A stretch of 64,000 bases of DNA from Cyanodermella asteris. Its lineage: Eukaryota > Ascomycota > Lecanoromycetes > Ostropales > Stictidaceae. Each line of letters starts with the position of its first letter. The stretch's first letter is position 1. Below the pieces are notes generated by a model. That model searched no databases, had not been told where the DNA came from, and was given only the letters and a program-made list of their open reading frames with translations. Positions 45,501-57,431 of this stretch are shown here, in pieces. The position numbers and the translations under genes were made by a program. The stretch lies in NCBI GenBank assembly GCA_900618795.1, contig UYJD01000014.1, positions 818,930-882,929 of the forward strand, written 5' to 3'.

Positions 45501-48500
45501 TTTCTGTGGCGCTCGAAATGATCCTGGAAGCCGTACGAGACTACTCGCCGGAGTCATCCATGTACAAATTTGGCCTCCAGGCTTTGCTGCACATAGTCAA
45601 TCGACTTCCTGAGTTCCAGGAGTACTGCAAAGACCTGGTTCAAATACCCGGCCTTCAGGGCACTGAAGTGTACGCTCACGCGCAGAATGCGTTGAAAGCA
45701 GGTCGATCGCCGGATCAGAATGGCGACGCGAATGGCACCGACCACGAATTCCATTTTCCCAATGGCGATTTGCACTCGCCCGGTGATTCGCTTGTCCGAC
45801 AGTTCATGTCCATTTCTGTTGAAGTCCCCCCCGACCAAGATCTGTTCCGCGAACCTAATGACGAGATCTCCGGAAAGATCCTGTTTGTGCTTAACAACGT
45901 GACGGACGAAAACTTGCACTCGAAAATGGGCGACGTGTTGGACGTCCTCGAGCGACAATACCACCACTGGTTTGCCGAGTATCTGGTTGATCAAAGAGCG
46001 AAGCTCCAACCAAACTATCAGCCTCTGTATCTGAAAATGTTGGAAATCATCAACAACAAGGGACTGTGGACCGATGTTTTGAGGGAAACTTTCGTTAGTG
46101 TACGGAGAGTCATGAACGCAGAGTCTACCATGAAGAACGCCGTCGACCGCACGCATCTAAAGAACCTGGCCACCTGGCTCGGGTCTCTAACCCTGGCTCG
46201 AGACAAGCCTATACGACACAAAAACATTGCTTTCAAGGAACTCCTCATCGAAGGCTTTGAAACGCAGAGACTCGTCCTCGTCATTCCCTTCACCTGCGAA
46301 GTGCTACAGCAAGGCGCTCGATCGAAGGTTATGAAACCTCTCAACCCTTGGATCAACGAGATCATCAGTGTTCTCATGGAGCTGTATGACATGGAAACCA
46401 CAAAAATTCAGCAAAAGTTTGCCATCGAATTCATGCTCAACACCTTTGGCCTACCTCGACAAGGAGAGGGCATTGAGCGCTCCAATGAGATCCGGAAACG
46501 TCAACAATACATCGAAGCAGAACCTGTTCCAACAGGCCCAATCACCGATGGCCTAGCCGACTTTGGCGATCTTAGCCTCCTGCCTCGTGGTACGCAGCGA
46601 TCCCCCGCCGCCATGTCAGCACATATCGATCTGAGCAATCAGCTCGTCTACCCTTCGACAGGATCCCCATCTCAGCAGGAGAGGCTTCGTTTGATAGTGT
46701 CTCACGCGGTCCATCAGGCGATTCACGACATTGTTCAGCCAGTCGTTGAGCGATCAGTCACAATTGCTAGCATCGCAACCAAAGATCTCATTCAGAAAGA
46801 CTTCTCCTTGGAGTCGGATGAGGGCAAGATCAGGGAGGCGTACCTCAGCATGGTCCGACCGTTGGCAAGCAGTCTTGCTCATGTCACCTGCAAAGATCCC
46901 CTAAAGCAATGCATCACAAATCACATGCGCCAGGCTGCCGCTGCCGAGTCTTCCGATGATCTACCTGAAGGGACCATTCTCATGTCTATCAACGACAATC
47001 TCGAAGTGGCATGTGAGCATGTTCGTCAAAACGCTGAAGACCGCTCGCTGTCTGAGGTAGATGCTATCGTGGAGGAAGAAATGTCGAAACGCCGAGAACA
47101 CAAAGCGCGATATCCCAACGAGCCTTACCGCGACGCTGCCTACTCCGAATGGTCAAAGTACCTGCCAGAGCCCTACAAGATCGGGCCCCAGGGCCTCAAC
47201 GAGCAGCAGCTGGAGATATATAGGAACTTCGGACCCCAAGCTCGTGGCATTCTCAATCATACCCAGCAAGGGTCTACAGACAGCGGCAGGCAGATTCCGG
47301 ACGTACTCCAGGATGCAATGATCCCCAACATGCCTAACATCTCAACACCTGCGGAGCAGCCAGCCCTTCCTCATCAACCATCCATCGCCCATAGCCGTGC
47401 CACGCCTGCTGCAAGCGAGGCGCATGGTCGAGAGCATGTCACCAATTATGACTATAACGAGGTTATGCAGGCACTCAATAACTCCCTGCGACTTTTGGAT
47501 GACCTCGTTGCGCTGACACCAGAAAAACGTTGGCGCGACCTGTCTGACGACGACCCAGTTTTCCTCGAGTGCACCAATATTGCGCAGACCGTGCAGTCCT
47601 CCCCATCTCCAATGGGCGAAGAGCTCGCCAAGCAGCTAGGTCCCCATCTTTGCACCTCCGCCTACGAGTGTCCAAAGTCGATGTTCGATATGGAGGTTAG
47701 AATTCACCTGGCATACACAGTGAGCAACAGGTCCGACGAAATCATGTTCGCACTCCAGAGTAAGTTCCATAGAGTGGTGACTGAGATGGATGCATCCAAG
47801 GTGGACTTGGTTGCTTCTCTCCTCGAGAGCGGTTGGGTCGACTACAGCATCATGGATAAGCGACTTGCTGAAGCCATCTCCGCTGGACAGGACATCGCTG
47901 TCGAGTACCTGTCCAAGCTGCTTGAGTTGTTGATCTTCTCGACCGACCCTGTGGCCCTACATGCAGACTTTGCACTTTGCATGAGTGTCATTGGGAGACT
48001 CGCAGCAGATGGCCATGCGGACATGGTCAAGAGCATACTTGACAAGTTATTCCGACCAAGCTCACTTCCTACACCTAGCTCGCCTGCATCTGGCGAGCTG
48101 GACTCGGCTCAGAGCCAATTACAATATGCTATCGACGAGTGGCTTGGAATTCTCTCTCAGCCTCGTGTCACGGAAAGCACGCATCTTGTTTACCTCCAGA
48201 ATTTGCGCGACAACGGCGTTCTTCGATCGACAGAGACCGTCACAGCGTTTATCCGCCACGCATTGACAACTGCTATGTCAAAGGAGATTCCGGACGCCTT
48301 CGTCATCATGGACGGACTTGCAAAGCTTGTGTTGTTCTTCGTCAGAACACAAGGATCTCGGAAAAGCACACGACCGCGATTCCTGAAGCACCTGCTTATG
48401 ATTGTTGTGGTGCTACTCAACCATCATCAGACCATCTACAAGGAGCGCACACATGCGAGGGTTTTCTGCCGCTTCTTCTCAACGATCATTTACGAATGGC

Positions 48501-49716
48501 ATGCCAACAGGCTAGCATTCGATGCAGAGGACAACCAAGCGATCTTGCTAGTGTTTGCAGACATATTCCTCCTTCTCGATCCACACCACTTCCCAAGCTT
48601 CGTCTATGCCTGGCTCAACCTTATCTCTCATCGCATTTTTATGCCGGTGTTGCTCAACAAGCCCGAGACCCATCATGTCTTTGCCGAGCTGATGGTCAAG
48701 CTCTTGAAGTTTGCATGCCCACTTCTGCAACCTGAAAGATTCAGTCCGTCAGTCAGAGAGTTGTATCGAGGGATTATTAAGCTCGTGCTGGTTTTACACC
48801 ACGACTTTGCTGAATTCCTTGCACAGAACCATGTACGCTTGTGTAACGTCATCCCGGCACACAACAATCAACTCCGGAATTTGGTGCTCAGTGCATTTCC
48901 TTCAAGCTATACCGAGATACCGGACCCAATGACCATCGGCCTGAGAGTTGACCGACTCAACGAAAACAAGAATTCCCCATTCTTGGCAGAGGACGGAATG
49001 TCCCAAGCGTCCAGGGAAACAGGAATAGCAATTATGGACGCGATTCTCAAGAATGATAGCAGATCAAGCACAAAGATCAGTGAGCTTGCCGAACACATGA
49101 ATACTTTCAGGCCTGACACAGATGCCGCGGCGGCGGAAGCGAGCATGGCGTTCTCGCACTTCGTGGTGCTCTACCTGGCAGAGACATCGATCAAGAATGC
49201 GAAACAACAAGGCAGCAGCAGTGCATTTGACGAGCATTCCCTGCAGGCACATGTGTTCTCAGAGCTGGCAAAGACGCTTCGACCCGATACGCGCTATTAC
49301 CTGCTGAGCGCCATGCTTAACCAACTTCGCTTCCCCAACACCCACACGCATTACTTCAATTATGCTATACTTCATATATGGGCCGAGGAACAAAAGCGAG
49401 CAGGTTCTCAATCTGACGATGGCGACGATGATCAGGAGTTGAAGCAAGGTGAAGTGCGGGAACAGATCAGTCGCATTTTCCTGGAGCGCTTGATGGTACA
49501 CAAACCACATCCTTGGGGCTTGTTGCTTGCGATGATGGAGCTCTTCAAGAATAACAACCATGGATTCTGGGAGCAGCCGTTCATCCAGGCTACTCCAGAG
49601 GTAAGTAAAAGTCACAAGGTTTGACCCCAAGACATGGCTAACAGTATTGGTAGGCTAAGCGCGTGTTTGTGACTCTGTTTGAAATCTTTGAAAACGGTCA
49701 ACGTCTCCTGGGTTAA
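42519..49716 (+). CDS. NOT1: CCR4-NOT complex scaffold subunit Not1
   Basis: Largest subunit of CCR4-NOT, the main cytoplasmic mRNA deadenylase; it holds the Caf1/Ccr4 nucleases and the Not2/Not5 module. Four exons: 42519-43256, 43304-43634, 43710-49600, 49654-49716. Introns of 47, 75 and 53 nt have GT-AG ends and keep frame (IRK-LVAEHGMEVFARYF; LRNK-ASSFLTSNFEHFL; ATPE-AKRVFVTLFEIFEN), giving 2340 aa. Residues 1-215 are Ser/Gly/Thr-rich and disordered with a poly-Gly tract. Family text includes LVAEHGMEVFARYFRRLVQG and AFTRCSKADLRN (N-terminal HEAT), MIF4G region around KNIAFKELLIEGFE, the DUF3819 region with AVHQAIHDIVQPVVERSVTI, and the Not1 C-terminal domain with FVYAWLNLISHRIFMPVLL and PHPWGLLLAMMELFKN. 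Confidence 0.95.
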
Positions 49717-50288
49717 TGCCACCGGCGACAAACGCGACACAGAATCTGAGGGCGATGTGGGCCGGCACAACCATTGATGATATCATCTTCTGACTATGGC
49801 GAGGACAATGACTGAAAATGGTCGACATCGAGATACGCGTGCGTTCGCATGTGTGTCAAATACCCTTTGTTGATGGGCATATGAGTGGGTGCTTGAAGGA
49901 AAAGCAACCTTTACCATGAATATTGGCTGCTAATTATACTACGGGGATGCCTGAAGACAGCTCTGTCTCCCGCGTCCTTGTATTTTGAATGATGTGAAGG
50001 GAGGGTTTGGTACTGGAAAGGCTTTTTCGTCCATCGGGTACAGTAATGACCACGACACGACACATTGGGCGCTTAAAAGGGACGGCCGGAGTGGCTTGCA
50101 GCGAAAGGTTGCTGCAAACCAAAACGCATTGTATCATAGTCAGTTCAATTCTGCCTAGCTGAAAGCTTACACCTGTATACAGATCATGATTGACTGAAAC
50201 CTCGACCGATTGCGTGTCGAATGGCGATGTCGCATGTCTGACTGATTGCACATGTCGCATGAAGCTGTCGTGCCTTCTCTCTGAACCA
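49717..50288. other. Convergent intergenic region
   Basis: 3' flanks of NOT1 and of the minus-strand Myb-like gene. No supported gene. Confidence 0.5.
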
Positions 50289-50771
50289 TCACTCAGTAAG
50301 CGGATCCATACCGAAATCACCAAAGCGCTCATTGTCGTCTGTGTCGTCGCTTTCGGCCTTGGCCTCAGTCTTTAGCTTCTTGGTCAGGCTCTCCTCAAGG
50401 TATGCCTCCTGCTCGTCTTCGCCATCGACTTCCTCCATCATCTTTGCTTTGTCGCTCGGCTTGCGCTTCCTCGATCCTGGCGTTCGTTTGGTAGGGGTCT
50501 CTTCGACATCAGTTCCGGACGTTGCCTTCTTGGTCCTAGCAGGAGTGCCTTTCGCAGCTCCACGCGCACGAGGCGTCTTTGGCGTGCCTGGGGTGCCGTT
50601 CGTGCCACTCGTGATGCCGTTCTCCGCGTTGTACGCTGCGATGTCCGCTGCGACCTTGGCGCGTTCGCGACCGAGCATCTTGCTTACGGCGTTCTTGGTG
50701 CGACCTTTCGGAACCATGACTCGACTCCAATCAATGGGGTGAGCGTCGATTATGGACCATAAGATTGAGGC
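50289..50771 (-). CDS. Small Myb/SANT-like basic protein A (first exon unresolved)
   Basis: The last exon runs from 50771 (acceptor CCCGACAG) to the stop at 50289, about 160 aa. It starts ASILWSIIDAHPIDWSRVMV then PKGRTKNAVSKMLGRERAKV, which matches the second half of a Myb/SANT helix-turn-helix (Trp, Asp-Trp, then GRTxxAxxxM). A Thr/Pro/Lys/Arg-rich tail follows (TPGTPKTPRARGAAKGTPAR, TKRTPGSRKRKPSDKAKMME), ending in an acidic patch. A short first exon like that of its neighbour at 51981-52542 is expected upstream, but I could not place it with good sites. Probably nuclear and DNA- or chromatin-associated (inference from fold type and basic tail). Confidence 0.65.
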   Translation of the reverse strand, partial: ASILWSIIDAHPIDWSRVMVPKGRTKNAVSKMLGRERAKVAADIAAYNAENGITSGTNGTPGTPKTPRARGAAKGTPARTKKATSGTDVEETPTKRTPGSRKRKPSDKAKMMEEVDGEDEQEAYLEESLTKKLKTEAKAESDDTDDNERFGDFGMDPLTE

Positions 50772-50798
50772 CTGTCGGGAATTAGCATGATGTGGCAA

Positions 50799-51980
50799 TG
50801 GTCCCTGTTTGTAAACGGAAAAGGGGCACGCCGAGCGGCATAGAGGAACAAATGATAGTGATCATTGTTCCCGTCGAAACTTTGGCAAGTCAAATCGACG
50901 GTGGCACAAGCATCTACTGAGGCGCATTGCGGACAGAGCTCAAGGTTTCAAAAAGAAGGTCGAAAGAAAGGGGGTATACTGACTTTCTCGCCGTCCGTCC
51001 ATCCACCAACCTTCTCCTCACCCGCTGGAGCCATTCTGAGTCTGGCTTGTAAATTTGGAGATGATGGTATGTATTTGACGAAGCACGGGAAGAGCTGAAG
51101 CTTTGACAGGGGTCGTGCCAGAAGTCGAGCGGATGTTTGAATGTGTGGATGTGTGGGGCGTGATAATCGTCAAGATGAAGGCTGGCGAAGAGAGAGGGAG
51201 AGGAAGTGAGAGCAGGGCCCCACTTATCAGCTTGAGAATCTGTCAAATTAGCTGGCAGAGCTTGCTGTCGCAGGTCTTGCCAAGATGAAGATTCAGTGCC
51301 ACCTCACTCCAGGATCGCCACGATGAAGCAGCAAGCTCAATGAACCACGAGGGAGTCAATCACAAGTGAGAGAGCCCTGTGATTGGCTGCAGAGCTCATG
51401 GCAGGTCTGTGACGAAGAATATGGCTGGAAGGGGCTGCACTGGAAGGCAGCAAGCCCGGCTACTCTGGCTGGCAGCGTGACGGGCAGCTTGTGCCATGAA
51501 ATTGAAAGATGTGGCAGGTTATGAGCGCAGCCGCGTCGACACGAAGCATGCTCTCAGACGGACTTTTTAGAACTTATCACGACGGATTTCCTGCTAAGTT
51601 CCCTAACTCTACTCAGAAGAAACTATCAGCATAGGATGCTATATGCTGCATGTGTAGTGTAGGCAAGAATTTACTTTTGTGGCTCCCCTTTTACGATGAT
51701 TGTGAACACGCAACTCTGGACAGAAATCGCTGGATATTGGTAGATCGCATACACGCAAAAAGGTACATCTTGGCCATTTAGACACTGGGAGGATCTTCGA
51801 GGAACAATCAATGTGAATTGGATTAATGCGGAACACACAAGGTCAAAGTGATTCTGGCTCGACAGCTTTCCGCAGGTTTCCTCCACCATTACTTGCAAGT
51901 GCCTTTCCTTCCCACCACCGCCAGTATGACAGCAAAAAGCTTGACCATGACCAGGAGTTCCAAACCTCGATACCGTTCAA
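50799..51980. other. Intergenic between the two Myb-like genes
   Basis: About 1.2 kb. May include the unplaced first exon of protein A. No other supported feature. Confidence 0.45.
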
Positions 51981-52542
51981 TTAAAATTCCAGAAGCCCAT
52001 CCTCGAAGTCAGAGTCCAACTCTTGCTTCTCCTCCTTGACCTCGTGCTTGACCTTGCCATTTGCCTTCTTCTCTGCCAGAGCTTCCTTCCCACCATCTGG
52101 CTTCATCTTCTTCGTAGCCGGAACCTCCAGATCCTCTTCATCCGAGTCGTCATCCTCGCAGATGAAAGACTTAGGGTTCGATGGTGCGGCGCGTGTGCGC
52201 TTAGACGGGGATGCATCGTTTCCTAGAGACTTGGGAGTGCTTTTGCCAGCTGGGCGGCCACGCTTATTGGTACGAGGAGTTGCTGGCTGACTAGACAAAG
52301 GTGCCGTTGCGGCAAGGGGAGTGATGCCGGCTGCCTTCATTTCCTGGCGCATCTTGTCAATTGCATGGATGCACGCTTTCTTCGTACGGCCTGGCGGGAG
52401 GGTCGCGTTGGTCCAGTCAAGCTTGGCTGGCATGAACCCGAAGAGCAACTGCAGCTGTAGAATTGGATATCAGCATTGCATACACCGCGTGATTGTGGAA
52501 GCTCACCTTCTCCGCATCTGACCATCCGCTCTTTGAAGCCAT
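51981..52542 (-). CDS. Small Myb/SANT-like basic protein B
   Basis: Exons 52542-52507 and 52454-51981 over a 52-nt intron (GTGAGC...GCTGATATCC...TCTACAG) give 169 aa. The join completes a Myb/SANT-like unit: MASKSGWSDAEK, then LQLLFGFMPAKLDWTNATLP and PGRTKKACIHAIDKMRQEMK, i.e. the Trp, Asp-Trp and GRTKKA pattern. The tail is Pro/Lys-rich with AT-hook-like KRGRPAGKSTP and a basic KKMKP stretch near 125-130, ending acidic (LDSDFEDGLLEF). The layout (Myb-like head, basic tail, acidic end) is the same as in protein A, so the two look like diverged paralogues. Role unknown; nuclear by inference. Confidence 0.75.
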
Positions 52543-53111
52543 TTTGTCAAACTGCGGTCCTGTCAGCAAAACAAATAATCGTGTAAGCCAGTGTGGGCAT
52601 ACCCTGTGTTTGAAATGTCACGCACGCAATTAACCTGTTGAGAGCAGTGGAGCGTTATGGATGTGGTGAGTGGGTCTGGAAAATGGATTTGCGAATGTTC
52701 TTCGCGACCTCAACAGTGGGTTGATCGTTGTTGGCTGAGATTCTAGACGCTTTCTTGCTTTGAGACGACGACCCACAAGATGATTGAAATGATGATCGGG
52801 ATGAGAGAGATAAAAGGAGCGAGAGGAAGAGAAGTTACAAGCAGGGTACAAGATCGGGGATTGGTATGGGTGCAGCTTGATAAGTGGGGCAAATGCGAAG
52901 TGAACTCGAGTTCAAGGACAGGTGGACAGCCGCCTGCAGGTGTGGAACAACTGGCAGGCTGTCGTTCCCGAGTTGAGATTGGTACATACAAATAAGCGAG
53001 CAAGTGGTTTCCAGGGCAGCATGGTCAATTAAAGGAAGGTTCCCGACCTTCCATGAAGGGGCGTCTAACAGACACACCGGACATCTTGACCTAAGCCCAC
53101 TGTATCAAGCC
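52543..53111. other. Intergenic
   Basis: Upstream of protein B and 3' of the isochorismatase-like gene. No supported gene. Confidence 0.5.
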
Positions 53112-53828
53112 TCATTTGATGTCTTTCGCACTGACAACAGTAGCAAACGCATCAGAGAGCTCACGCAGAGCTCCTTCAACGACTTGCGGCGCCTTCGCAC
53201 CCGGGATATCACGGTCTCCGATAGCTTCCTTGGGCAAAATAACATCATATCCCCTTTCAGCAGCCTGTCTCGCCGTCGTGCTGACACAAACGTGCGCCAT
53301 ATAACTGTGCACCTGGTCAGCATGAAGTCCATTCTTGCAGTCTAACAAGATAAAGCACACGGAGTGCTTCAAAATTGTCCGAAGCTTCGTGACCAATCTC
53401 AAACACAAAATCGAAATCGAAATGTACACTCACCCGGTCAAAACAACTTTCTTCTTCCCACCCTCCTTCAAAACCTCGTCAAGCTTCGTGCCCGTAAAAC
53501 TCCCAGGCGCCTGCTTGCTGATAACATGCTCCCCGGCCTCCGGCTTCAGCTCCGCAAACTCCTCCGCCAGCGGCGTGCCCTGCGTGAAGACGGGTGCGCC
53601 CTCGGGCGTCTGATGCGTAATGTGAACTACGTTCTTGGCCGCACCGGCTGCGCGGTACGCCTTGAGCAGGTCCGCGATAGCGGCGCGAGTGGACTGGACG
53701 TCGTGGGTCTTGAGGTGGCCGTCCGCGTACTCGTTCTGGGCGTCGATGATGACGAGCGCGGAGTCGGAAGGGGAGGCGGTCGAGGGGCCGACGCCGATGA
53801 GCTCACGGAAGGATTTTGCGGTGGACAT
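53112..53828 (-). CDS. Isochorismatase-like (cysteine hydrolase) family protein
   Basis: Exons 53828-53434 and 53304-53112 over a 129-nt intron (GTGAGT...GTGCACAG) join VVLTG to [20 protein letters not shown] in frame; 195 aa, usual size. The catalytic triad of the superfamily is visible: Asp in [14 protein letters not shown], Lys in [13 protein letters not shown], Cys in AHVCVSTT. No signal peptide. Relatives include isochorismatases, nicotinamidases and ureidoacrylate-type amidases; the substrate cannot be read here. Fungal secreted isochorismatases can alter host salicylate, but no secretion signal is seen in this one. Confidence 0.92.
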
Positions 53829-54268
53829 TGTGATGATTTGGAAGGTCTGATGCTTAAAGCTTTGAGTGAGTGTTACAGTGACGGTTTACAGAGTAAGGGG
53901 ATGGGGGGTTCAATGTCAGGTATACACTGTCTCGACCGCGCGTTTGAAAGTCCCCCGCGCGTTCTTTCGATGACGAGCCGTCATAACGGAGAGGCTCATG
54001 GGTCTGGAAGATCCTCTGACGGGTAGTGGAGCACATTTCCGTGGCCATGGAAGGTGATTGCGGGGAGATGGTCGAAGGGAAGAGATGTGGGTGCCACGTT
54101 TTCGGAATAGCGTCATCAGTACCCCTTTGTGTCAGGAATGCGGAATTACACCTGACATTAATCGTCGAGATTATCAAGATCAAGCTTACAGTACATGCTC
54201 GTAATAATCACCCGAGGACAACCTTCGATTACGTACTCAAAGGACCTCTCAAGCTGATACGCACGATT
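53829..54268. other. Intergenic
   Basis: Between the isochorismatase-like gene start and the PBY1 stop. No supported gene. Confidence 0.5.
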
Positions 54269-56773
54269 CTATCTCCGCATGTCTATATCGAGTACGTTCA
54301 CCAAGCCAAAATCTTCTGGCGACTTTTTGCCGACCACGTCGATTCTCAAAAGCGGTGCCACAGCAGCTGTTACAATCCCCTTCCAGAGCCCACCAATCAG
54401 GTCTTTTAGCTCATCACCGGTCTGCTTGAGGTCTGGGAACGCGTTGACCTCTAACAGCCACGGTCGGATAGATCCGTCTTCAATCGGATGCTCCCCGATC
54501 AACCAGTCAACACCATAGAGCTCGAATGCATTTGGCAGGGGTTGAAAATCAGTTGGAGCTGCTCTCGCTGCCTCGAACAGCTGCCCTGTCGCCTTACAGA
54601 TGCTCTCAAACTGCGCTTCTTTCCAGCCTGGGCGGCCCTCCAGGTCAGGCAAGTCCCAGAAACGCTCGACCGAGCCCTCGCGTGTCCCGTCTTGCAGACA
54701 TGTATTCGTTAGATGAGTGCTGAGATCCAGATCACCGGCGGCTTGTTCTGGCTTTTCGTACGGTCTTGCTGAGAACAATGCCAGCATGTCGCGATAGACA
54801 TAGACCTTTAGCGCCCCAACAGCAAGAACGTAGCACCGTATGTGGAACTTCCGATTTTGCTTGCTTGGTAGAAGAAGGGGCTCGATGTATCGCTGTAGGA
54901 CGAAATGGCGGAGACTGCTTGTCATACCTTCGCCCGAGTCTTTGTCGGCCGTGTCTTCATCACCCGCTTGAGTTTGGCCCTCGGCCTCATCTTCGTCTTC
55001 CTCGTCCTCGTCCTCGTCTGGTTCCTCCCACGCTTCGAAGATCTCTTGCAGTTCCTCAAAAGTAGAGAAGAGTCGTATGCCTTGACCACGGTCCGCCATG
55101 CTCGCCTTGACCATCCACCATGAGCGGTCAATCGGATCAACACCCGCGTTCTTGGCCATAACAGGCATCAGAGTCATGCCATCACCTTCCATCAGAGCGT
55201 CATCAAGGAATTCGGCGTAGTCCAAATGTAAGCTTATGGTCTCAGGGAGGCAGCTGCTCAGGGTCGCTTCTGAATTCTTTGCTGCCCAGTGGCGGACCAC
55301 AGATGCCAGATACTCCTTCCGGATTAACGCCTTACGGATAATGTATGAGTTTGCCACAAAGGAGGAAGAGCGCCTGAAAAGCTGATCATGGTCGATGGAC
55401 TCGTATGAGGAGATCTGCAGGAAGCTCTCGTGTGGATGGTCTTGGCCCAAAGGCTGCTGTACTCTCTCCAGCGAAGGACACAGCTCTGTCAGCGCGGACT
55501 CAACTAGCGGTTGTACATAATCGTCTTCATATCGAATGTAAGCACGGGTCTGTGGCGAAGACATTGTACCTGATTCAGTCTGATCGCTATCCACACACAG
55601 TCAGCATCTTTGAAAGAAGCTCGGTGCAAGCAAAATGAGGAAATTGCAGCATGCATCGATTAACTTACAGGTGAATCCACTCACAGCTTCAATTTTCCTT
55701 CGTGTGAAACAGCGTGCATGAAGTTCGCCTTCAACGGTGTGACGCTAGAGCTATGTCAGTTGGGAATCGTTGCGCTGTTGACTTTACTCACCTGATGCAG
55801 TCATGCAAGATCGCCCACCCATCAGTTCCAGCATCAGCGGCCTGGACACTGTTGTGCACATCTGCAAACGACGGTACCCATTTGAAATGTCGATGCTCGT
55901 GTCGAGAGAAATTTGACTTGACCGCAGACGCGTCGGACACCGCAGCTCCTGATGATTTCGCAGCTTCCTCTCCTTCTTTCTTGCGTAGCTGAGCTTCCTT
56001 TTCATCTGCGCTCGCCTGCTGTACACTTTCCATTGGGCGATACGAGCTTCCACTTTTCCAAAAGTTCTGGAGCACGCTCGTCCACAGGATCTTCTTGTTC
56101 TCCAGCTCTGGCACCAGTGGAATGTTGATGTTGTACAAGTCAACTCCCTGATCCCAATTCTGGCCCAGGTACTCAGTCAGCTTTGCACCAAGCCGACAGC
56201 CTGCCTCAATCAGCTCGCGGTTGTACCGCCTCTCTTTGTCAAATGCAAAGCTCAACGCAACAGCCTTGGCTCCACAGCACGACGCCTCCATTGCCCCGCC
56301 AATCGTACCGCTGGACAGACTGAACAACGAGGTTGAATTCCTGCCAAAATTGGGGCCGGAGACGACTAGGTCTACAGGACCGCGATCCTTGTAAAAATGA
56401 AATAGACCTAGCTGCGCGCAGGTAGCTGGAGTGCCGTCGACCAGAACCCATTCGTCGATATCCTTCGAAACTTCGTCATCTGCCGGGATGGGTAATTCGT
56501 GAGTTGTGCCATCATCTTCGTGGACGGTGCCGGGCCGAAAGTAGGTTGGTTTGGCAGTCTCATGGACGAAGTGGGCTTTGCCAATCCAGGAGCGTTGGAC
56601 ATGCGGGAGCACGACCGAGACGAGATGGCCACGAGCTCGAAGAGCATTCACGAAGCTGTGAACATAAGGGGACGAGGTGCTCGAAGGCGGCCCATCATCA
56701 TTAATGACCTGCCAACTTTAGTAAACATGACCAGTTGAACGAAGGCAGTAAGCACACGTACCAAGATATGCAT
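54269..56773 (-). CDS. PBY1: Pby1-type fusion of SurE-like phosphatase and tubulin-tyrosine-ligase-like domains
   Basis: Four exons: 56773-56762, 56708-55792, 55750-55685, 55586-54269, introns of 53, 41 and 98 nt, all frame-keeping; 770 aa (yeast Pby1 is 753). The 12-nt first exon (MHIL) is required to complete the SurE start MHIL-VINDDGPPSSTSSP. The SurE part (about 1-310) has the Asp pair in NDDG and the family motif VVSGPNFGRNSTSLFSLSSG. Exon 3 supplies SSVTPLKANFMHAVSHEGK. The TTL/ATP-grasp part (about 340-770) has WWMVKASMADRGQGIRLF, VLQRYIEPLLL, KFHIRCYVLAVG, HLTNTCLQ and WLLEVNAFPDL. Yeast Pby1 is a P-body-associated protein reported with decapping factors. An acidic loop (EEPDEDEDEEDEDEAEG) interrupts the ATP-grasp. 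The reader may otherwise see two genes here. Confidence 0.92.
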
Positions 56774-57431
56774 GTCGATGCCACCGACTTCGAATATGCA
56801 GCAGAATGGTTATTCTTGGCTAACTTTCTCGATGATGATTGTGTTTCTCGTGCTGTGCTGCGGGAAGATTTAAGACATCCCACTTCCGCAGCCGATGTTG
56901 CCACCCCTGGTACCAGTCACTGCTTGGGATGCCTCAATGACCAACGACCTGACTGCTTCTTGACTACGACAGGTGATCTGATCTCGAAGCACATCGACCC
57001 AAAAGGCGTCATGATCTTGACTTAGAAATCATAGTGGACATTCGTCAAGCCGATGGACCACGTGTACGCTGTATTTACGGGTTTCACTTTCAGTATCTGT
57101 GGTAGAACAAGTGCGTGATAATACAAGGCTTCGAAGACGCTGACGACTGACTACAGTCGCAACATGAGTTCGTATAGTACACGAATTGGCACCAATGTCT
57201 GGTTCCATCTGACTGAGACGTGGTATAGTCTCCGTTCCCAGCATCGCATCACCGTCAAGGCGTATCATGGCCGGAATAACTCTCTGCGCGCAAAGTAAGC
57301 GCATGCAACGCTCAAGTGCAGACAATGAGATAGCGCCCTCGCGCTGATGTTACTGAGCGTTGATATCGTGTTGCGGTTCCGACGCCAATGCTCGACCATC
57401 AAGCCACCCCGATCAACATTCTCAAGCTCGA
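56774..57431. other. Intergenic
   Basis: PBY1 promoter and mL40 3' flank. No supported gene. Confidence 0.5.

Noticed and set aside
53364-54026. 220-codon plus-strand ORF
   Set aside because: Antisense shadow of the isochorismatase-like gene and its promoter.
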